DNA of 64,000 nt from an uncultured Oscillospiraceae bacterium (lineage in GTDB: Bacteria; Bacillota; Clostridia; Oscillospirales; Oscillospiraceae), in the NCBI GenBank assembly GCA_934591895.1, contig CAKTPP010000002.1, positions 124,001 through 188,000 of the forward strand, given 5' to 3'. The notes beneath the pieces were generated by a model, which ran no database searches, was not told the DNA's origin, and saw only the letters and a list, made by a program, of their open reading frames with translations. Shown piece after piece: positions 49,812 through 60,303 of this stretch. Position numbers and translations under genes: made by a program. How positions within the stretch are numbered: the stretch's first letter is position 1; each line of letters starts with the position of its first letter.

Positions 49812-51092
49812 ATGCAATCTACCGAACAGAAAATCGAACGCGCCGCGCTGGCCGGTCTCGCCGCGGCGTGCATGGACGAGCGTGAGCGCTCGACGGAGGT
49901 CTCTCTCGCCGAGCTTGCCGCGCTCGTAGAAACGGCCGGCGGGCAGCCCGCGGCAGCGCTGCTGCAGAGCAAGCCCACGCCCGACCCGCGCACCTTCCTC
50001 GGCGAGGGCAAGGTGGCGGAGCTGCGGGAGCTGATCCTCGCCAACGACTGCGACCTCGCGGTGTTTGACAACGAGCTCTCCCCGTCGCAGATGCGCGTGC
50101 TCGAGGAGGAGCTCGGCGTGCGCGTGCTCGACCGCTCGGGCCTGATCCTCGACATCTTCGCCCAGCGCGCCCGGACGCGCGAGGGGCAGCTGCAGGTGGA
50201 GCTGGCGCAGTACCAGTACCTGCTGCCGCGCCTGACCGGTATGTGGACGCACCTCGTGCGCCAGACGGCGTCCGGCGGCTCGTCGCCGATCGGCACGCGC
50301 GGCCCCGGCGAGACGCAGCTTGAGACCGACCGCCGCCACATCCGCCGCAAGATCCAGAAGCTGCAGGCCGAGCTTGAGGACGTGCGCAAGGTGCGCCGCA
50401 CCCAGCGCCGCCGCCGCGAGAAAAACGCCATGCCCGTCGTCGCGCTCGTCGGCTACACGAACGCCGGAAAGTCCACCCTGCTCAACTGCCTGACGGGATC
50501 GGACATCCAGGCCAACGACCGCCTGTTCGACACGCTCGACACGACCACCCGCCGCTGGCGCATCGACGCCGCGCAGGAGGTACTGCTCTCGGACACGGTC
50601 GGCTTCATCCGCAAGCTGCCGACGCATCTGGTCGAGGCGTTCAAGGCCACGCTCGAGGAGCTGACGTATGCCGACGTGCTGCTGCACGTGATCGACCTCT
50701 CCAACCCCGAGTGGGAGGCGCAGGCCGACGTCGTCGACCGGCTCATCGACCAGCTCGGCGCGGCGCACACGCCGTGCATCCGTGTGTTCAATAAGTGCGA
50801 CGCCTATCTCGGCATCCTGCCGCACGGGGAGGACGTCGTGTGCATCTCCGCGCGCAGCGGCGAGGGCACGAACGAGCTGACCGAACGCGTGCGCGCGATC
50901 CTCGGCCGCGCCGACCACCATGTGACGCTGCTGCTGCCGTATGCGCAGGGCGCGCTGCTTGAGACGCTGCACCGCGACTGCGCCGTGCTGCGCACCGACT
51001 ACCGCGACGACGGCATCGTGCTCGAGGTGATCATCCACCCGGAGCAGTGGCCGCGGCTCGAGCCGTTCGTCATCCCGGACGAGGAGGTCTGA
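49812..51092 (+). CDS. hflX: Ribosome-associated GTPase HflX
   Basis: A 426-residue GTPase that splits or rescues stalled ribosomes after stress. The N-terminal HflX domain has PDPRTFLGEGKVAELRELI and VLDRSGLILDIFAQRART; the linker contains SSPIGTRGPGETQLETDRR; then the G domain: G1 ALVGYTNAGKSTLLN (about 211-225), G3 LSDTVGFIRKLP, G4 FNKCD. ATG 49812 was taken because AGAAGG is seven bases upstream; ATG 49803 overlaps that site and the EamA stop. Confidence 0.95.
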   Translation: MQSTEQKIERAALAGLAAACMDERERSTEVSLAELAALVETAGGQPAAALLQSKPTPDPRTFLGEGKVAELRELILANDCDLAVFDNELSPSQMRVLEEELGVRVLDRSGLILDIFAQRARTREGQLQVELAQYQYLLPRLTGMWTHLVRQTASGGSSPIGTRGPGETQLETDRRHIRRKIQKLQAELEDVRKVRRTQRRRREKNAMPVVALVGYTNAGKSTLLNCLTGSDIQANDRLFDTLDTTTRRWRIDAAQEVLLSDTVGFIRKLPTHLVEAFKATLEELTYADVLLHVIDLSNPEWEAQADVVDRLIDQLGAAHTPCIRVFNKCDAYLGILPHGEDVVCISARSGEGTNELTERVRAILGRADHHVTLLLPYAQGALLETLHRDCAVLRTDYRDDGIVLEVIIHPEQWPRLEPFVIPDEEV

Positions 51093-51094
51093 AC

Positions 51095-51733
51095 ATGGAC
51101 AGCTATCGCATCCCGACAGGCAGCGGCGCATCGGAATACGTGGAAAAGCGCTCGCGCTTTCTCGGCCTCGTGCAGCCGGTGCGCTCGGAGGACGAGGCGC
51201 GCGAGATCATCGCCGCCTGCAAAAAACAGCACCACGACGCGCGGCACAACTGCTGGTGCTATCTGCTGCGCGACGGCACGGAGCGCTACTCCGACGACGG
51301 CGAGCCGCAGGGCACGGCCGGCATCCCGATGCTGGAAGTGTTTCGCCGCGCGGGCGTGACGAACGCCGTCTGCGTCGTCACGCGCTATTTCGGCGGCGTG
51401 CTGCTCGGCACGGGCGGCCTGCTGCGGGCATATACCGCCGCCGCTGCCGATGCGCTCGCAGACGCGGGGATCTCCGTGGTGCGCCGCTGGCTCGCGTGTG
51501 AGGTCAGCACGCCCTACGCGCTCTATGAGCCGGTGCGCGCGGCCGTCGCCGCGCTCGGCGGCGTCGTGCAGGAGACGCAGTATGCCGCCGCCGTGACACT
51601 CTGCGCCCTGCTGCCGGAGGAGGCCGGCGAAGCCTTTGCCGCGCAGGTGCGCGACCTGACGGCCGGCCGCTGCGCCGTGCGCCCCGTCGGCGAGACGGAG
51701 CGCGCCGTCCCCCTTCCGGACGCCGGTCTGTGA
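51095..51733 (+). CDS. YigZ/IMPACT-family protein
   Basis: A 212-residue protein. The UPF0029 N-terminal domain has SEYVEKRSRFLGLVQPV, HHDARHNCWCYLLRDG and YSDDGEPQGTAGIPML, then VTRYFGGVLLGTGGLLRAYT; a C-terminal ferredoxin-like DUF1949 domain follows from about 135. The family is thought to bind nucleic acid or ribosomes; the molecular role is unproven. GAGGAGGTC precedes ATG 51095, two bases after the hflX stop. Confidence 0.9.
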   Translation: MDSYRIPTGSGASEYVEKRSRFLGLVQPVRSEDEAREIIAACKKQHHDARHNCWCYLLRDGTERYSDDGEPQGTAGIPMLEVFRRAGVTNAVCVVTRYFGGVLLGTGGLLRAYTAAAADALADAGISVVRRWLACEVSTPYALYEPVRAAVAALGGVVQETQYAAAVTLCALLPEEAGEAFAAQVRDLTAGRCAVRPVGETERAVPLPDAGL

Positions 51734-51776
51734 GCGGCGCAAAAGCGACCTACACCCCATCAGGAGGTTTTTTGAT

Positions 51777-52391
51777 ATGGATCTGACCCTTTCCGATTTC
51801 ACCGCGCAGCTTGCCTCTGCGCAGCCCGCGCCGGGCGGCGGAGGCGCGGCCGCGCTCACCGGGGCGCTGGCTGCGAGCTTAGCCGCGATGGCGGCAAACG
51901 TCACGGCGGCAAACCCCCGCTATGCCGAGCGCAGCGACGCGCTGCGCTCGCTCATCGACGCCTGTGAGACGCAGCGCACGACGCTGCTCGCGCTCATCGA
52001 GGCGGACGCGACGGGCTTTCTGCCGCTGCAGCAGGCCTATGCCATCCCCAGGACCGACCCCGACCGCGCAGCGAAGCTCGCGGCCGCCGCGCAGACGGCC
52101 TGTCTCGCGCCGCTGGCCATGCTGGAGCACTGCGCGCAGACCGCGCTGCTGCTGACCGCAGCGCTCGAGACGACAAGTCCCCTCCTGCGCTCGGACGTCG
52201 GCTGCGCTGCCGCTTTGTGCCGCGCCGCGGCGGAGGCTGCGGCCATGAACGTGTTCGTCAACACCGGTCTGCTCGCGCCGGACGATCGCGCCGCGGCCGA
52301 GGCGCGCGCCGGGCATCTGCGCGCGACCGTGGTGCAAAGCTGCGCACAGACCGCGGACGCGGTGTTTTCCGCGCTGCGCGGGGAGGGCTGA
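51777..52391 (+). CDS. Cyclodeaminase/methenyl-THF cyclohydrolase-family protein (FchA-like)
   Basis: A 204-residue all-helical protein of the formiminotransferase-cyclodeaminase C-terminal family. The PAPGGGGAAALTGALAASLAA segment (about 16-36), DATGFLPLQQAYAIP, and AAAEAAAMNVFVNTG match FchA, the separate 5,10-methenyl-tetrahydrofolate cyclohydrolase of purine-fermenting and acetogenic clostridia, and the cyclodeaminase domain of FTCD. No histidine-degradation genes are nearby. It lies three bases upstream of folD, so it likely works in one-carbon metabolism. AGGAGG precedes ATG 51777. Confidence 0.88.
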   Translation: MDLTLSDFTAQLASAQPAPGGGGAAALTGALAASLAAMAANVTAANPRYAERSDALRSLIDACETQRTTLLALIEADATGFLPLQQAYAIPRTDPDRAAKLAAAAQTACLAPLAMLEHCAQTALLLTAALETTSPLLRSDVGCAAALCRAAAEAAAMNVFVNTGLLAPDDRAAAEARAGHLRATVVQSCAQTADAVFSALRGEG

Positions 52392-52394
52392 ACG

Positions 52395-53234
52395 ATGGCA
52401 AAACGTCTGACCGGTGCGCCGGTCGCAAAGGAGATCTATGCGCAAGTGCGCGAAAAGGCGGCCGCGCTCGGCACGCAGCCGTGTCTTGCGGCGGTGTCCG
52501 TGGGCGCGCGGCCGGATGACCGCGCCTATCTGCGCAGCATCGCGCGCTCGGCGGACGGGTGCGGCGTGGCCGTGCGCCCGGTCGACCTCCCGGCTGACTG
52601 CACGGCGGATGCCCTGACCGGCACGCTGCGCGCCCTGAGCGCGGACGACACCGTGCACGGCGTGCTGCTGCTGCGGCCGCTGCCGAAGACGCTGCGCGCG
52701 CAGCACATTCTTGACGCGCTCGACCCCCGCAAGGACGTCGACGGCATGACGACCGCATCGCTCGGCGCGCTGCTGACGGGTGCGGCGGGCTTTGCCCCCT
52801 GCACGGCCGAGGCGTGCCTGCACCTGCTGCGCGCCTATGGCTTTGACCCCGCGGGCCGGCGCGTGACCGTCGTCGGCCGCAGCCTCGTCATCGGACGTCC
52901 GGCGGCGCTGCTGCTCACGCGCGCAGACGCGACCGTGACGCTCTGTCACCGGAAAACGCCCGACCTTGCCGCGCGCTGCCGCGAGGCCGACATACTCCTC
53001 GCCGCGGCGGGCGCGCCGGGGCTCATCACGCCTGCGTGCGTGCATCCGGAGCAGATCGTGCTCGATGCGGGCGTGACCGCGCTGCCCGACGGCACGCTGC
53101 TCGGCGACGTGGCGGCGGAAGCGGCCGAGGCTGTCGCCGCGTGCACGCCCGTTCCCGGCGGCGTCGGCAGCATCACGACGGCGCTGCTGCTGTTACACAT
53201 CGTGCAGAGTGCCGAAAATTTTCACCGTTTTTAA
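52395..53234 (+). CDS. folD: FolD-family methylene-THF dehydrogenase lacking cyclohydrolase residues
   Basis: A 279-residue protein with the FolD two-domain fold: Y45 and D116 (KDVDGM) of the folate site are kept, and the NADP site has VTVVGRSLVIGRPAALLL with GGVGSITTALLL at the end. Aligned without gaps to E. coli FolD from memory, K54 corresponds to I49 and Q98 to L93 (GVLLLRPLP instead of GILVQLPLP). Both residues are needed for cyclohydrolase chemistry in bifunctional enzymes. A monofunctional dehydrogenase is therefore expected, with the FchA-like neighbour supplying the hydrolase step. Coupled to that gene by a three-base gap. Confidence 0.88.
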   Translation: MAKRLTGAPVAKEIYAQVREKAAALGTQPCLAAVSVGARPDDRAYLRSIARSADGCGVAVRPVDLPADCTADALTGTLRALSADDTVHGVLLLRPLPKTLRAQHILDALDPRKDVDGMTTASLGALLTGAAGFAPCTAEACLHLLRAYGFDPAGRRVTVVGRSLVIGRPAALLLTRADATVTLCHRKTPDLAARCREADILLAAAGAPGLITPACVHPEQIVLDAGVTALPDGTLLGDVAAEAAEAVAACTPVPGGVGSITTALLLLHIVQSAENFHRF

Positions 53235-53278
53235 GCAATTATTCACAAACTGTTGTTCTTTTCCGCAGCGAATACCGC

Positions 53279-53284
53279 TATAAT
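53279..53284 (+). promoter_or_regulatory. -10 of the P-type ATPase promoter
   Basis: TATAAT at 53279-53284, with a weak TTCTTT 17 nt upstream. Confidence 0.5.
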
Positions 53285-53314
53285 ATTCGGTATACTCACT
53301 TTGGAGGCAGAGCT

Positions 53315-55762
53315 TTGGCCAACCTGATCGAAAAAATAAAAGACAAGCGTGCGCCCGAGCCCGAAGCACCGGCGCGGCGCGACATTCCGGTCGTGCACCC
53401 CGCCCCGGAGCAGGGGCTCACGAGCGCGCAGGTGCGCGAGCGCACGGACGCCGGCTGGACGAACGCGCCCGTTGACCCGCCCGGCAAGACGGTCAAGCAG
53501 ATCGTCCTGAGCAACATCTTCACCTACTTCAATATGCTGTTTTTCCTGCTGGCGCTGTGCGTGATCGCGGTGCAGCAATGGCTGAACCTGACGTTCATGG
53601 GCGTCATCATCGTCAACACCGCCATCGGCATCGTGCAGGAGCTGCGCTCGAAGAAAACGCTCGATAAGCTCAACATCCTCGCGTCCCCAAAGGCCGTCGC
53701 CGTGCGCGACGGCAAGCGTATGACCGTGGACACGGCGCAGCTCGTGCGCGACGATATCGTCATCTTTGCCGCCGGCAACCAGATCTATGCTGACGCCGTG
53801 GTCGCGTCCGAGAGCTGCTACGTCAACGAGGCGCTCATCACGGGCGAGTCGGACGAGATCAGGAAAAATCCCGGCGACAAGCTCCTCTCCGGCAGCTTCG
53901 TCGTCAGCGGTATGTGCCGCGCGCAGCTGACCGACGTCGGCGCGGATTCCTACGTCTCGCGCCTGACGCAGGAGGCCAAGCGCGCCAAAAAGCCGCAGCA
54001 GTCGGAGATGATGCGCGCGCTGCAAAACCTCGTCAAGTGGATCGGCGTGATCGTCATCCCGCTCGGCGTGGTGATGTTCATCAAGGAATACGTGTGGCTC
54101 GGCCGTGAGGTTCCCATCGCCGTGACGAGCACGGTCGGCTCCATCATCGGCATGATCCCCGAGGGGCTGTACCTGCTGACGAGCCTTGCGCTCGTGGCGG
54201 GCGTGGTGCGTCTGGCGCAGCGCAAGACCCTTGTGCACGAGCTCGGCTGCATCGAGACGCTCGCGCGCGTGGACACGCTGTGCGTGGACAAGACCGGCAC
54301 CGTGACGGAAAACAAGATGATCGTCGAGGACGTCTGTCCCCTGTGCGACGACCGCTTCACGCTCGACGACATCCGCATGATCATGGCCGACTACGTTTAC
54401 GCCATGCAGGCGGACAACGACACCATGGCGGCGCTGCGGCGCTATTTCACCGGCGAAAAGACGCAGGACGCGACGGCGACGCTGCCGTTCTCGTCGGCAA
54501 AGAAATACGGCGGCGTGTCGTTCCACGCCGAGGAGACATATCTGCTCGGCGCGCCGGACGTGCTGCTCGCCGGACGGGACAATCCCTATCAGGAGCAGAT
54601 CGAGGGCTACTCCGCCAAGGGCTGCCGCGTGCTGCTGCTGGGCATGTATGACGGCGCGCTCTCGGACGAGACGCTGAGCGCCGACCTGCTGCCGATCGCG
54701 CTGATCCTGCTCTCGAACAAGATCCGCGCCGAGGCGCCGGAGACCTTCGGCTACTTCGCCGCGCAGGGCGTGGACGTGAAGGTCATCTCCGGCGACAATG
54801 CGCGCACGGTGGCCGAGGTGGCCAAGCGCGCCGGCATCGAAAACGCCGACCGCTTCGTCGACGCGCGCACACTCACGAGCGAGGAAGCCATCCGCGACGC
54901 GGCGGGCAGGTACACGGTCTTCGGCCGCGTGACCCCGGCGCAGAAGCGCAGCCTCGTGCAGGCGCTCAAGGCCGACGGGCACACCGTGGCCATGACGGGC
55001 GACGGCGTCAACGACGTGCTCGCGCTCAAGGAGGCCGACTGCTCGATCGCCATGGCCTCCGGCAGCGACGTGGCGTGTCAGGTGTCGCACATCGTGCTGC
55101 TCGACTCCAACTTCGCCTCCATGCCGTCGGTCGTGGCGGAGGGGCGCCGCGTCATCAACAACATCGAGCGCAGCGCGTCGCTGTATCTGGTCAAGAACAT
55201 CTTCTCGTTCTTCCTCGCGTTTTTCACGCTCTTTGCCACGCTGCCCTACCCGTTCAGCCCCGCGCAGCTCACGCTCGTGAGCGCCGTGACCATCGGCATC
55301 CCGTCGTTCATTCTGGCCATGGAGCCGAACGAGAGCCTCGTCAAGGGAAAATTCCTGCGCAACGTGCTCTTCCGCGCGCTGCCGGCCGCGATGACGGATC
55401 TGGCAATGGTCGTGGGCATCCTGCTGTTTTATATTGCCTTCCAGCTCGACGATACGGCCATGATCACGATCTGCACCGGCGTCATGGGCATCGTCGGCCT
55501 CATGATGGTGCACCGCACGTGCCAGCCGTACAACACCATCCGCAAGGTGATGATCGTCGTGCTTGCGATCCTATTCGTGATCGCGTATTTCGGCTTCCCG
55601 ACGCTGTTCAACCTGCAGACGCTCGATCTGCAGAGCGCGCTCATCCTCATCGTGTTCGGTCTGCTGTCGTGGCCGGTGATGAAGGTGTTCTGCCGCCTGA
55701 ACGACCGCATGCGCGCCAGATTTGAGGCATGGCGCGCGGCCAAGACCGCAAAGGCCGCCTGA
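53315..55762 (+). CDS. P-type cation-transporting ATPase (CtpE-like)
   Basis: An 815-residue P-type ATPase. The actuator domain has the TGES motif (ALITGESDEIRKNPGDKLLS); transmembrane helix 4 carries IGMIPEGLYLLTSLALVAG; the phosphorylation site is VDTLCVDKTGTVTENKM (catalytic Asp in DKTGT); the hinge is MTGDGVNDVLALKEADCSIA. No heavy-metal CPC motif or N-terminal metal-binding domain is present. It resembles the CtpE group, linked to Ca2+ uptake in mycobacteria, but ion specificity is not certain. TTG 53315 follows GGAGG; upstream codons in the frame run into folD. Confidence 0.9.
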   Translation: MANLIEKIKDKRAPEPEAPARRDIPVVHPAPEQGLTSAQVRERTDAGWTNAPVDPPGKTVKQIVLSNIFTYFNMLFFLLALCVIAVQQWLNLTFMGVIIVNTAIGIVQELRSKKTLDKLNILASPKAVAVRDGKRMTVDTAQLVRDDIVIFAAGNQIYADAVVASESCYVNEALITGESDEIRKNPGDKLLSGSFVVSGMCRAQLTDVGADSYVSRLTQEAKRAKKPQQSEMMRALQNLVKWIGVIVIPLGVVMFIKEYVWLGREVPIAVTSTVGSIIGMIPEGLYLLTSLALVAGVVRLAQRKTLVHELGCIETLARVDTLCVDKTGTVTENKMIVEDVCPLCDDRFTLDDIRMIMADYVYAMQADNDTMAALRRYFTGEKTQDATATLPFSSAKKYGGVSFHAEETYLLGAPDVLLAGRDNPYQEQIEGYSAKGCRVLLLGMYDGALSDETLSADLLPIALILLSNKIRAEAPETFGYFAAQGVDVKVISGDNARTVAEVAKRAGIENADRFVDARTLTSEEAIRDAAGRYTVFGRVTPAQKRSLVQALKADGHTVAMTGDGVNDVLALKEADCSIAMASGSDVACQVSHIVLLDSNFASMPSVVAEGRRVINNIERSASLYLVKNIFSFFLAFFTLFATLPYPFSPAQLTLVSAVTIGIPSFILAMEPNESLVKGKFLRNVLFRALPAAMTDLAMVVGILLFYIAFQLDDTAMITICTGVMGIVGLMMVHRTCQPYNTIRKVMIVVLAILFVIAYFGFPTLFNLQTLDLQSALILIVFGLLSWPVMKVFCRLNDRMRARFEAWRAAKTAKAA

Positions 55763-55787
55763 GATCTCCGCGCACAAAAACGCACAT

Positions 55788-55820
55788 ACGCCCTGCATAT
55801 TCGGATGCAGGGCGTTTTTT
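55788..55820 (+). terminator. Terminator after the P-type ATPase
   Basis: A perfect 11-bp stem, ACGCCCTGCAT (55788-55798) with its complement (55805-55815), followed by TTTTT. Confidence 0.92.
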
Positions 55821-55944
55821 CTGCTTTTTTTCAAAAAAAAGAGGGAAATGCACAGCAATGTCGTATAAGGGTATTGCAGCCGGAAATGGCGCAAGGCGAT
55901 CCGGCCGCAGCTTTTGATTTTTTTGTGGAAACGGAGGGATCCCT

Positions 55945-56952
55945 GTGCCCTGTCCGAGAGAAAAACGCGAGGCCGCCGAGGCGCTGCTCATCGGGCCGCA
56001 CGGCCTGCTGAGCGCGCAGTCCACCGGACGTCCGGCGCCGGAGGCGCCGTGTGAGATGCGCACATGCTTCCAGCGCGACGTCGACCGCATCACGCACTCG
56101 AAATCGTTCCGCCGCCTCAAGCACAAGACGCAGGTGTTTCTGCGCCCCGAGGGCGACCACTACCGCACGCGCCTGACGCACACGCTCGAGGTCGCGCGCC
56201 TCGCGCGCACGATCGCCCGCGCGCTCGAGCTCAATGAGGATCTCACCGAGGCCATCAGCCTCGGGCACGACCTCGGCCACACGCCCTTCGGTCACGCCGG
56301 AGAGCGCGCGCTCAACGCGATCTACACCGGCGTCGGCTTCCGCCACTATGAGCAGAGCCTGCGCGTCGTCGACCGCATCGAGCGCGACGGGCGCGGTCTG
56401 AACCTCTGCAACGAGACGCGCATCGGTATCCTCAACCACACGACCGGCCAGCCGCGCGGCACGCTCGAGGCCGACATCGTGCGTCTGGCCGACCGCGTGG
56501 CCTACATCAACCACGACCTTGACGACGCCATGCGCGGCGGCATCGTGCAGCCGGAGGACGTGCCCGCCGTCGTGCGCGAGCGCGTGGGCGAGCGCAACAG
56601 CGTGCGCATCAACTCCATCCTCACGGACATCATCGCCCACAGCGGCGACGGGGAGCTGAAAATGTCGCCCGAGATGCAGCAAGCCGTGGATGTGTTCACA
56701 AAATTCATGTACGAAAGCGTGTACTACAATCCCATCGCCAAAGGCGAGGAGCGCAAGGTGCAGAATATCCTCGGCAGCATCTGGGAGTATTATGTCAACC
56801 ACATCGGCGAGCTGCCCGCGGTCTATCAGGCCATCGCAGACGACGAGGGGCCGCAGCGTGCGGTGTGCGACTATGTCTCCGGCATGACCGACAGCTACGC
56901 GCTGGAGGTGTACTCGGAGCTGTTCATCCCGGCCGCCTGGACCATCAAGTAA
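55945..56952 (+). CDS. dgt: Deoxyguanosinetriphosphate triphosphohydrolase-like protein
   Basis: A 335-residue HD-domain enzyme that removes triphosphate from dGTP or related dNTPs. RTCFQRDVDRITHSKSFRRL and KTQVFLRPEGDHYRTRLTHTLEV (first His of the HD site) are followed by SLGHDLGHTPFGHAGERAL, the HD pair, and a distal D in ADRVAYINHDLDDAM. GTG 55945 has ACGGAGGG upstream. It lies directly before dnaG, as in many Firmicutes, and links dNTP control with replication. Confidence 0.92.
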   Translation: MPCPREKREAAEALLIGPHGLLSAQSTGRPAPEAPCEMRTCFQRDVDRITHSKSFRRLKHKTQVFLRPEGDHYRTRLTHTLEVARLARTIARALELNEDLTEAISLGHDLGHTPFGHAGERALNAIYTGVGFRHYEQSLRVVDRIERDGRGLNLCNETRIGILNHTTGQPRGTLEADIVRLADRVAYINHDLDDAMRGGIVQPEDVPAVVRERVGERNSVRINSILTDIIAHSGDGELKMSPEMQQAVDVFTKFMYESVYYNPIAKGEERKVQNILGSIWEYYVNHIGELPAVYQAIADDEGPQRAVCDYVSGMTDSYALEVYSELFIPAAWTIK

Positions 56953-57041
56953 TTGTCCGCGGCCGCCGGACGCGGACAGAACGGGTGCGGCAAACATCGA
57001 AAAACAGACATTCCAACCGCCGCAGAAAGAAGGTGACGCAC

Positions 57042-58791
57042 GTGGCATTTCCGGAATCCTTTTTGCAGGAGCTCGCCGAGCGCAACGACATCGTCGATGT
57101 CGTGGGCAGCTACGTGCGCCTGACGAAAAAAAGCGGGTCGAACCTCTTTGGGCTCTGCCCGTTTCACAGCGAAAAGACACCGTCGTTTTCCGTCTCGCCC
57201 GATAAGCAGATCTACCACTGCTTCGGCTGCGGCAAGGGCGGCAGCGTCATCAGCTTCATCATGGAGATCGAGAATCTCTCGTTCCCGGAGGCGGTGGCGT
57301 TTCTGGCCAACCGCGCCGGCATGCAGCTGCCCGAGCAGAGGGACGATCCCGGCGCGAAAAAGCGCCAGCGGCTGCTCGCGCTCAACCGCGATGCGGCGCG
57401 CTTTTTCCACGCACAGCTCAAAACGCCCGCCGGGCAGACCGCGCGCGACTATCTCGCCCGCAGGCAGCTCACGGCGCAGACCGTGACGCGCTTCGGCCTC
57501 GGCTTTGCGCCCGACACGTGGGACAGCCTCGTGCGCGCGATGAAGGCGCTCGGTTACAGCGAGCAGGAGCTCTTTGACGGCGGGCTCGTGCGCCACGGGA
57601 AATCCGGCGGCGTGTACGACACGTTCCGCAACCGGCTCATGTTCCCGGTCATCGACGTGCGCGGCAGCGTCATCGGCTTCTCCGGACGCATCCTCGGCGA
57701 CGGCGAACCCAAGTACATGAACAGCCCGGAGACCATTGTTTTCAGCAAGAGCCACAATTTGTTCGCGCTCAATTTGGCTAAAAAGTCAAAGTGCGGGTAT
57801 ATCATACTGGCAGAGGGCAACATCGACGTGGCGAGCCTGCATCAGGCGGGCTTCGACAGCGCGGTCGCCTCGCTCGGCACGTCGCTCACGCCGGAGCAGG
57901 CGCGGCTCCTGTCGCGCTACACGGGCGAGATCGTCATCGCCTACGACAACGACGGCGCAGGGCAGAAAGCGTCGCAGCGCGCGATCGGCATCCTCGAAAA
58001 GCTGGAGGTGCGCGTGCGCGTGCTGCAGATGCAGGGCGCAAAGGATCCGGACGAATACATCAAGACCTTCGGCGCGGACGCGTTCCGGAACCTGCTCGAG
58101 CAGTCGGAAAACCACATCGACTACCGGCTCGGCGCCGTGCAGCGAAAGTATGACCTCAAGGTCGACGAGCAGCGCGTGGCCTTCGTCAAGGAGGCTGCGG
58201 GCATCGTGGCGGAGCTGCCCGGCCGCGTCGAGCGCGAGGTGTACGCCATGCGCGTCGCGGAGACGGCGGGTATGCCCGCCGCAGTCGTGACCGACGAGGT
58301 GCAGCGCCAGCGCAAGCGGCGGCTCAGCCGCGCGCGTAAGGAGCAGGAACGCGACCTGCTGCGTCCCGCGACGGCGATGCAGCCGCCCGGCCGGAGCATC
58401 CGCTTTGACGATCCGCGCTCGGCGGCCGCCGAGCAGGGCATCATCCGGCTCCTGTATCTCGACCCCGGCCTGTTTTACGGCCGGACGAACGTGCCGGACG
58501 CGGCGCAGTTTTCCTCGCCGGAGCTGCGGCACATTTACACCGTCCTGCTCGCCCACGGCGGCACGGGCACGGTGCAGATCGCGGCGCTCTCGGGTGAGCT
58601 GACGCCGGACGAGCTGGCGCTGCTCACGGGCATCATCCAGCAGCCGGCGGAGCTGTCCAACGGCGCACGCGCGCTCGACGATTACATAAGCATACTTCAG
58701 ACCCAGTCCTCCGCCGGCGCTGCGGCGTCGGAGGCGGATCTGCTGGCCTTTGCAAACAAACTCAAAGAACATAAAGGGTATGGTGGTAAAG

Positions 58792-58814
<23 letters not shown>
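57042..58814 (+). CDS. dnaG: DNA primase
   Basis: A 590-residue primase. The N-terminal zinc ribbon reads GLCPFHSEKTPSFSVSP ... YHCFGCGKGG (CHC2 type, about 37-63). The RNA polymerase domain has LMFPVIDVRGSVIGFSGRIL and ends with the TOPRIM core ILAEGNIDVASLHQAGF ... IVIAYDNDGAGQKASQRA. The C-terminal third would bind DnaB helicase. GTG 57042 follows AAGGTGA. It overlaps the start of rpoD by 23 bases. Confidence 0.95.
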
Positions 58815-60048
<1,234 letters not shown>

Positions 60049-60095
60049 TCCCGACGCCGCGCACCGCGGCAGAAATCATGAAATATCAGCGCTTT

Positions 60096-60131
60096 CCGGG
60101 CGCGGCGGGCAACCCCGCCGCGCCCGGTTTC
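60096..60131 (+). terminator. Terminator of the dnaG-rpoD operon
   Basis: A perfect 14-bp stem, CCGGGCGCGGCGGG (60096-60109) with its complement (60114-60127), CAAC loop, then TTT. Confidence 0.85.
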
Positions 60132-60215
60132 TGCGCCGGAAAACGGATGTTTCCGCCGCCGCGCGCAGCCGGAAAAATAAATATGAACTTTCTATCAATA
60201 ATATAGAGAAAGCCC

Positions 60216-60269
60216 TTGACTTTCCGCTCACCCGGGTGTAAATTAGCACTCGAAGGTTAGGAGTGCCAA
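60216..60269 (+). promoter_or_regulatory. Heat-shock promoter with CIRCE operator
   Basis: TTGACT (60216-60221), 17-nt spacer, TAAATT (60239-60244). The CIRCE repeat TTAGCACTC (60243-60251), nine-base spacer, GAGTGCCAA (60261-60269) overlaps the -10 end and is one base off the perfect consensus. HrcA binds here to repress hrcA-grpE-dnaK. Confidence 0.95.
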
Positions 60270-60303
60270 CACTCAGCAACTCCGAGTGCCAGCGGAGGGA
60301 CCT

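Noticed and set aside
52395..53234. Idea that FolD is a pseudogene because catalytic residues are missing
   Set aside because: The frame is intact, the NADP site and Y45/D116 are conserved, and it is coupled to a neighbour; a monofunctional dehydrogenase explains the changes better.
53243..55513. 756-residue open frame antisense to the P-type ATPase
   Set aside because: Shadow frame, His/Arg/Asp-rich without any motif.
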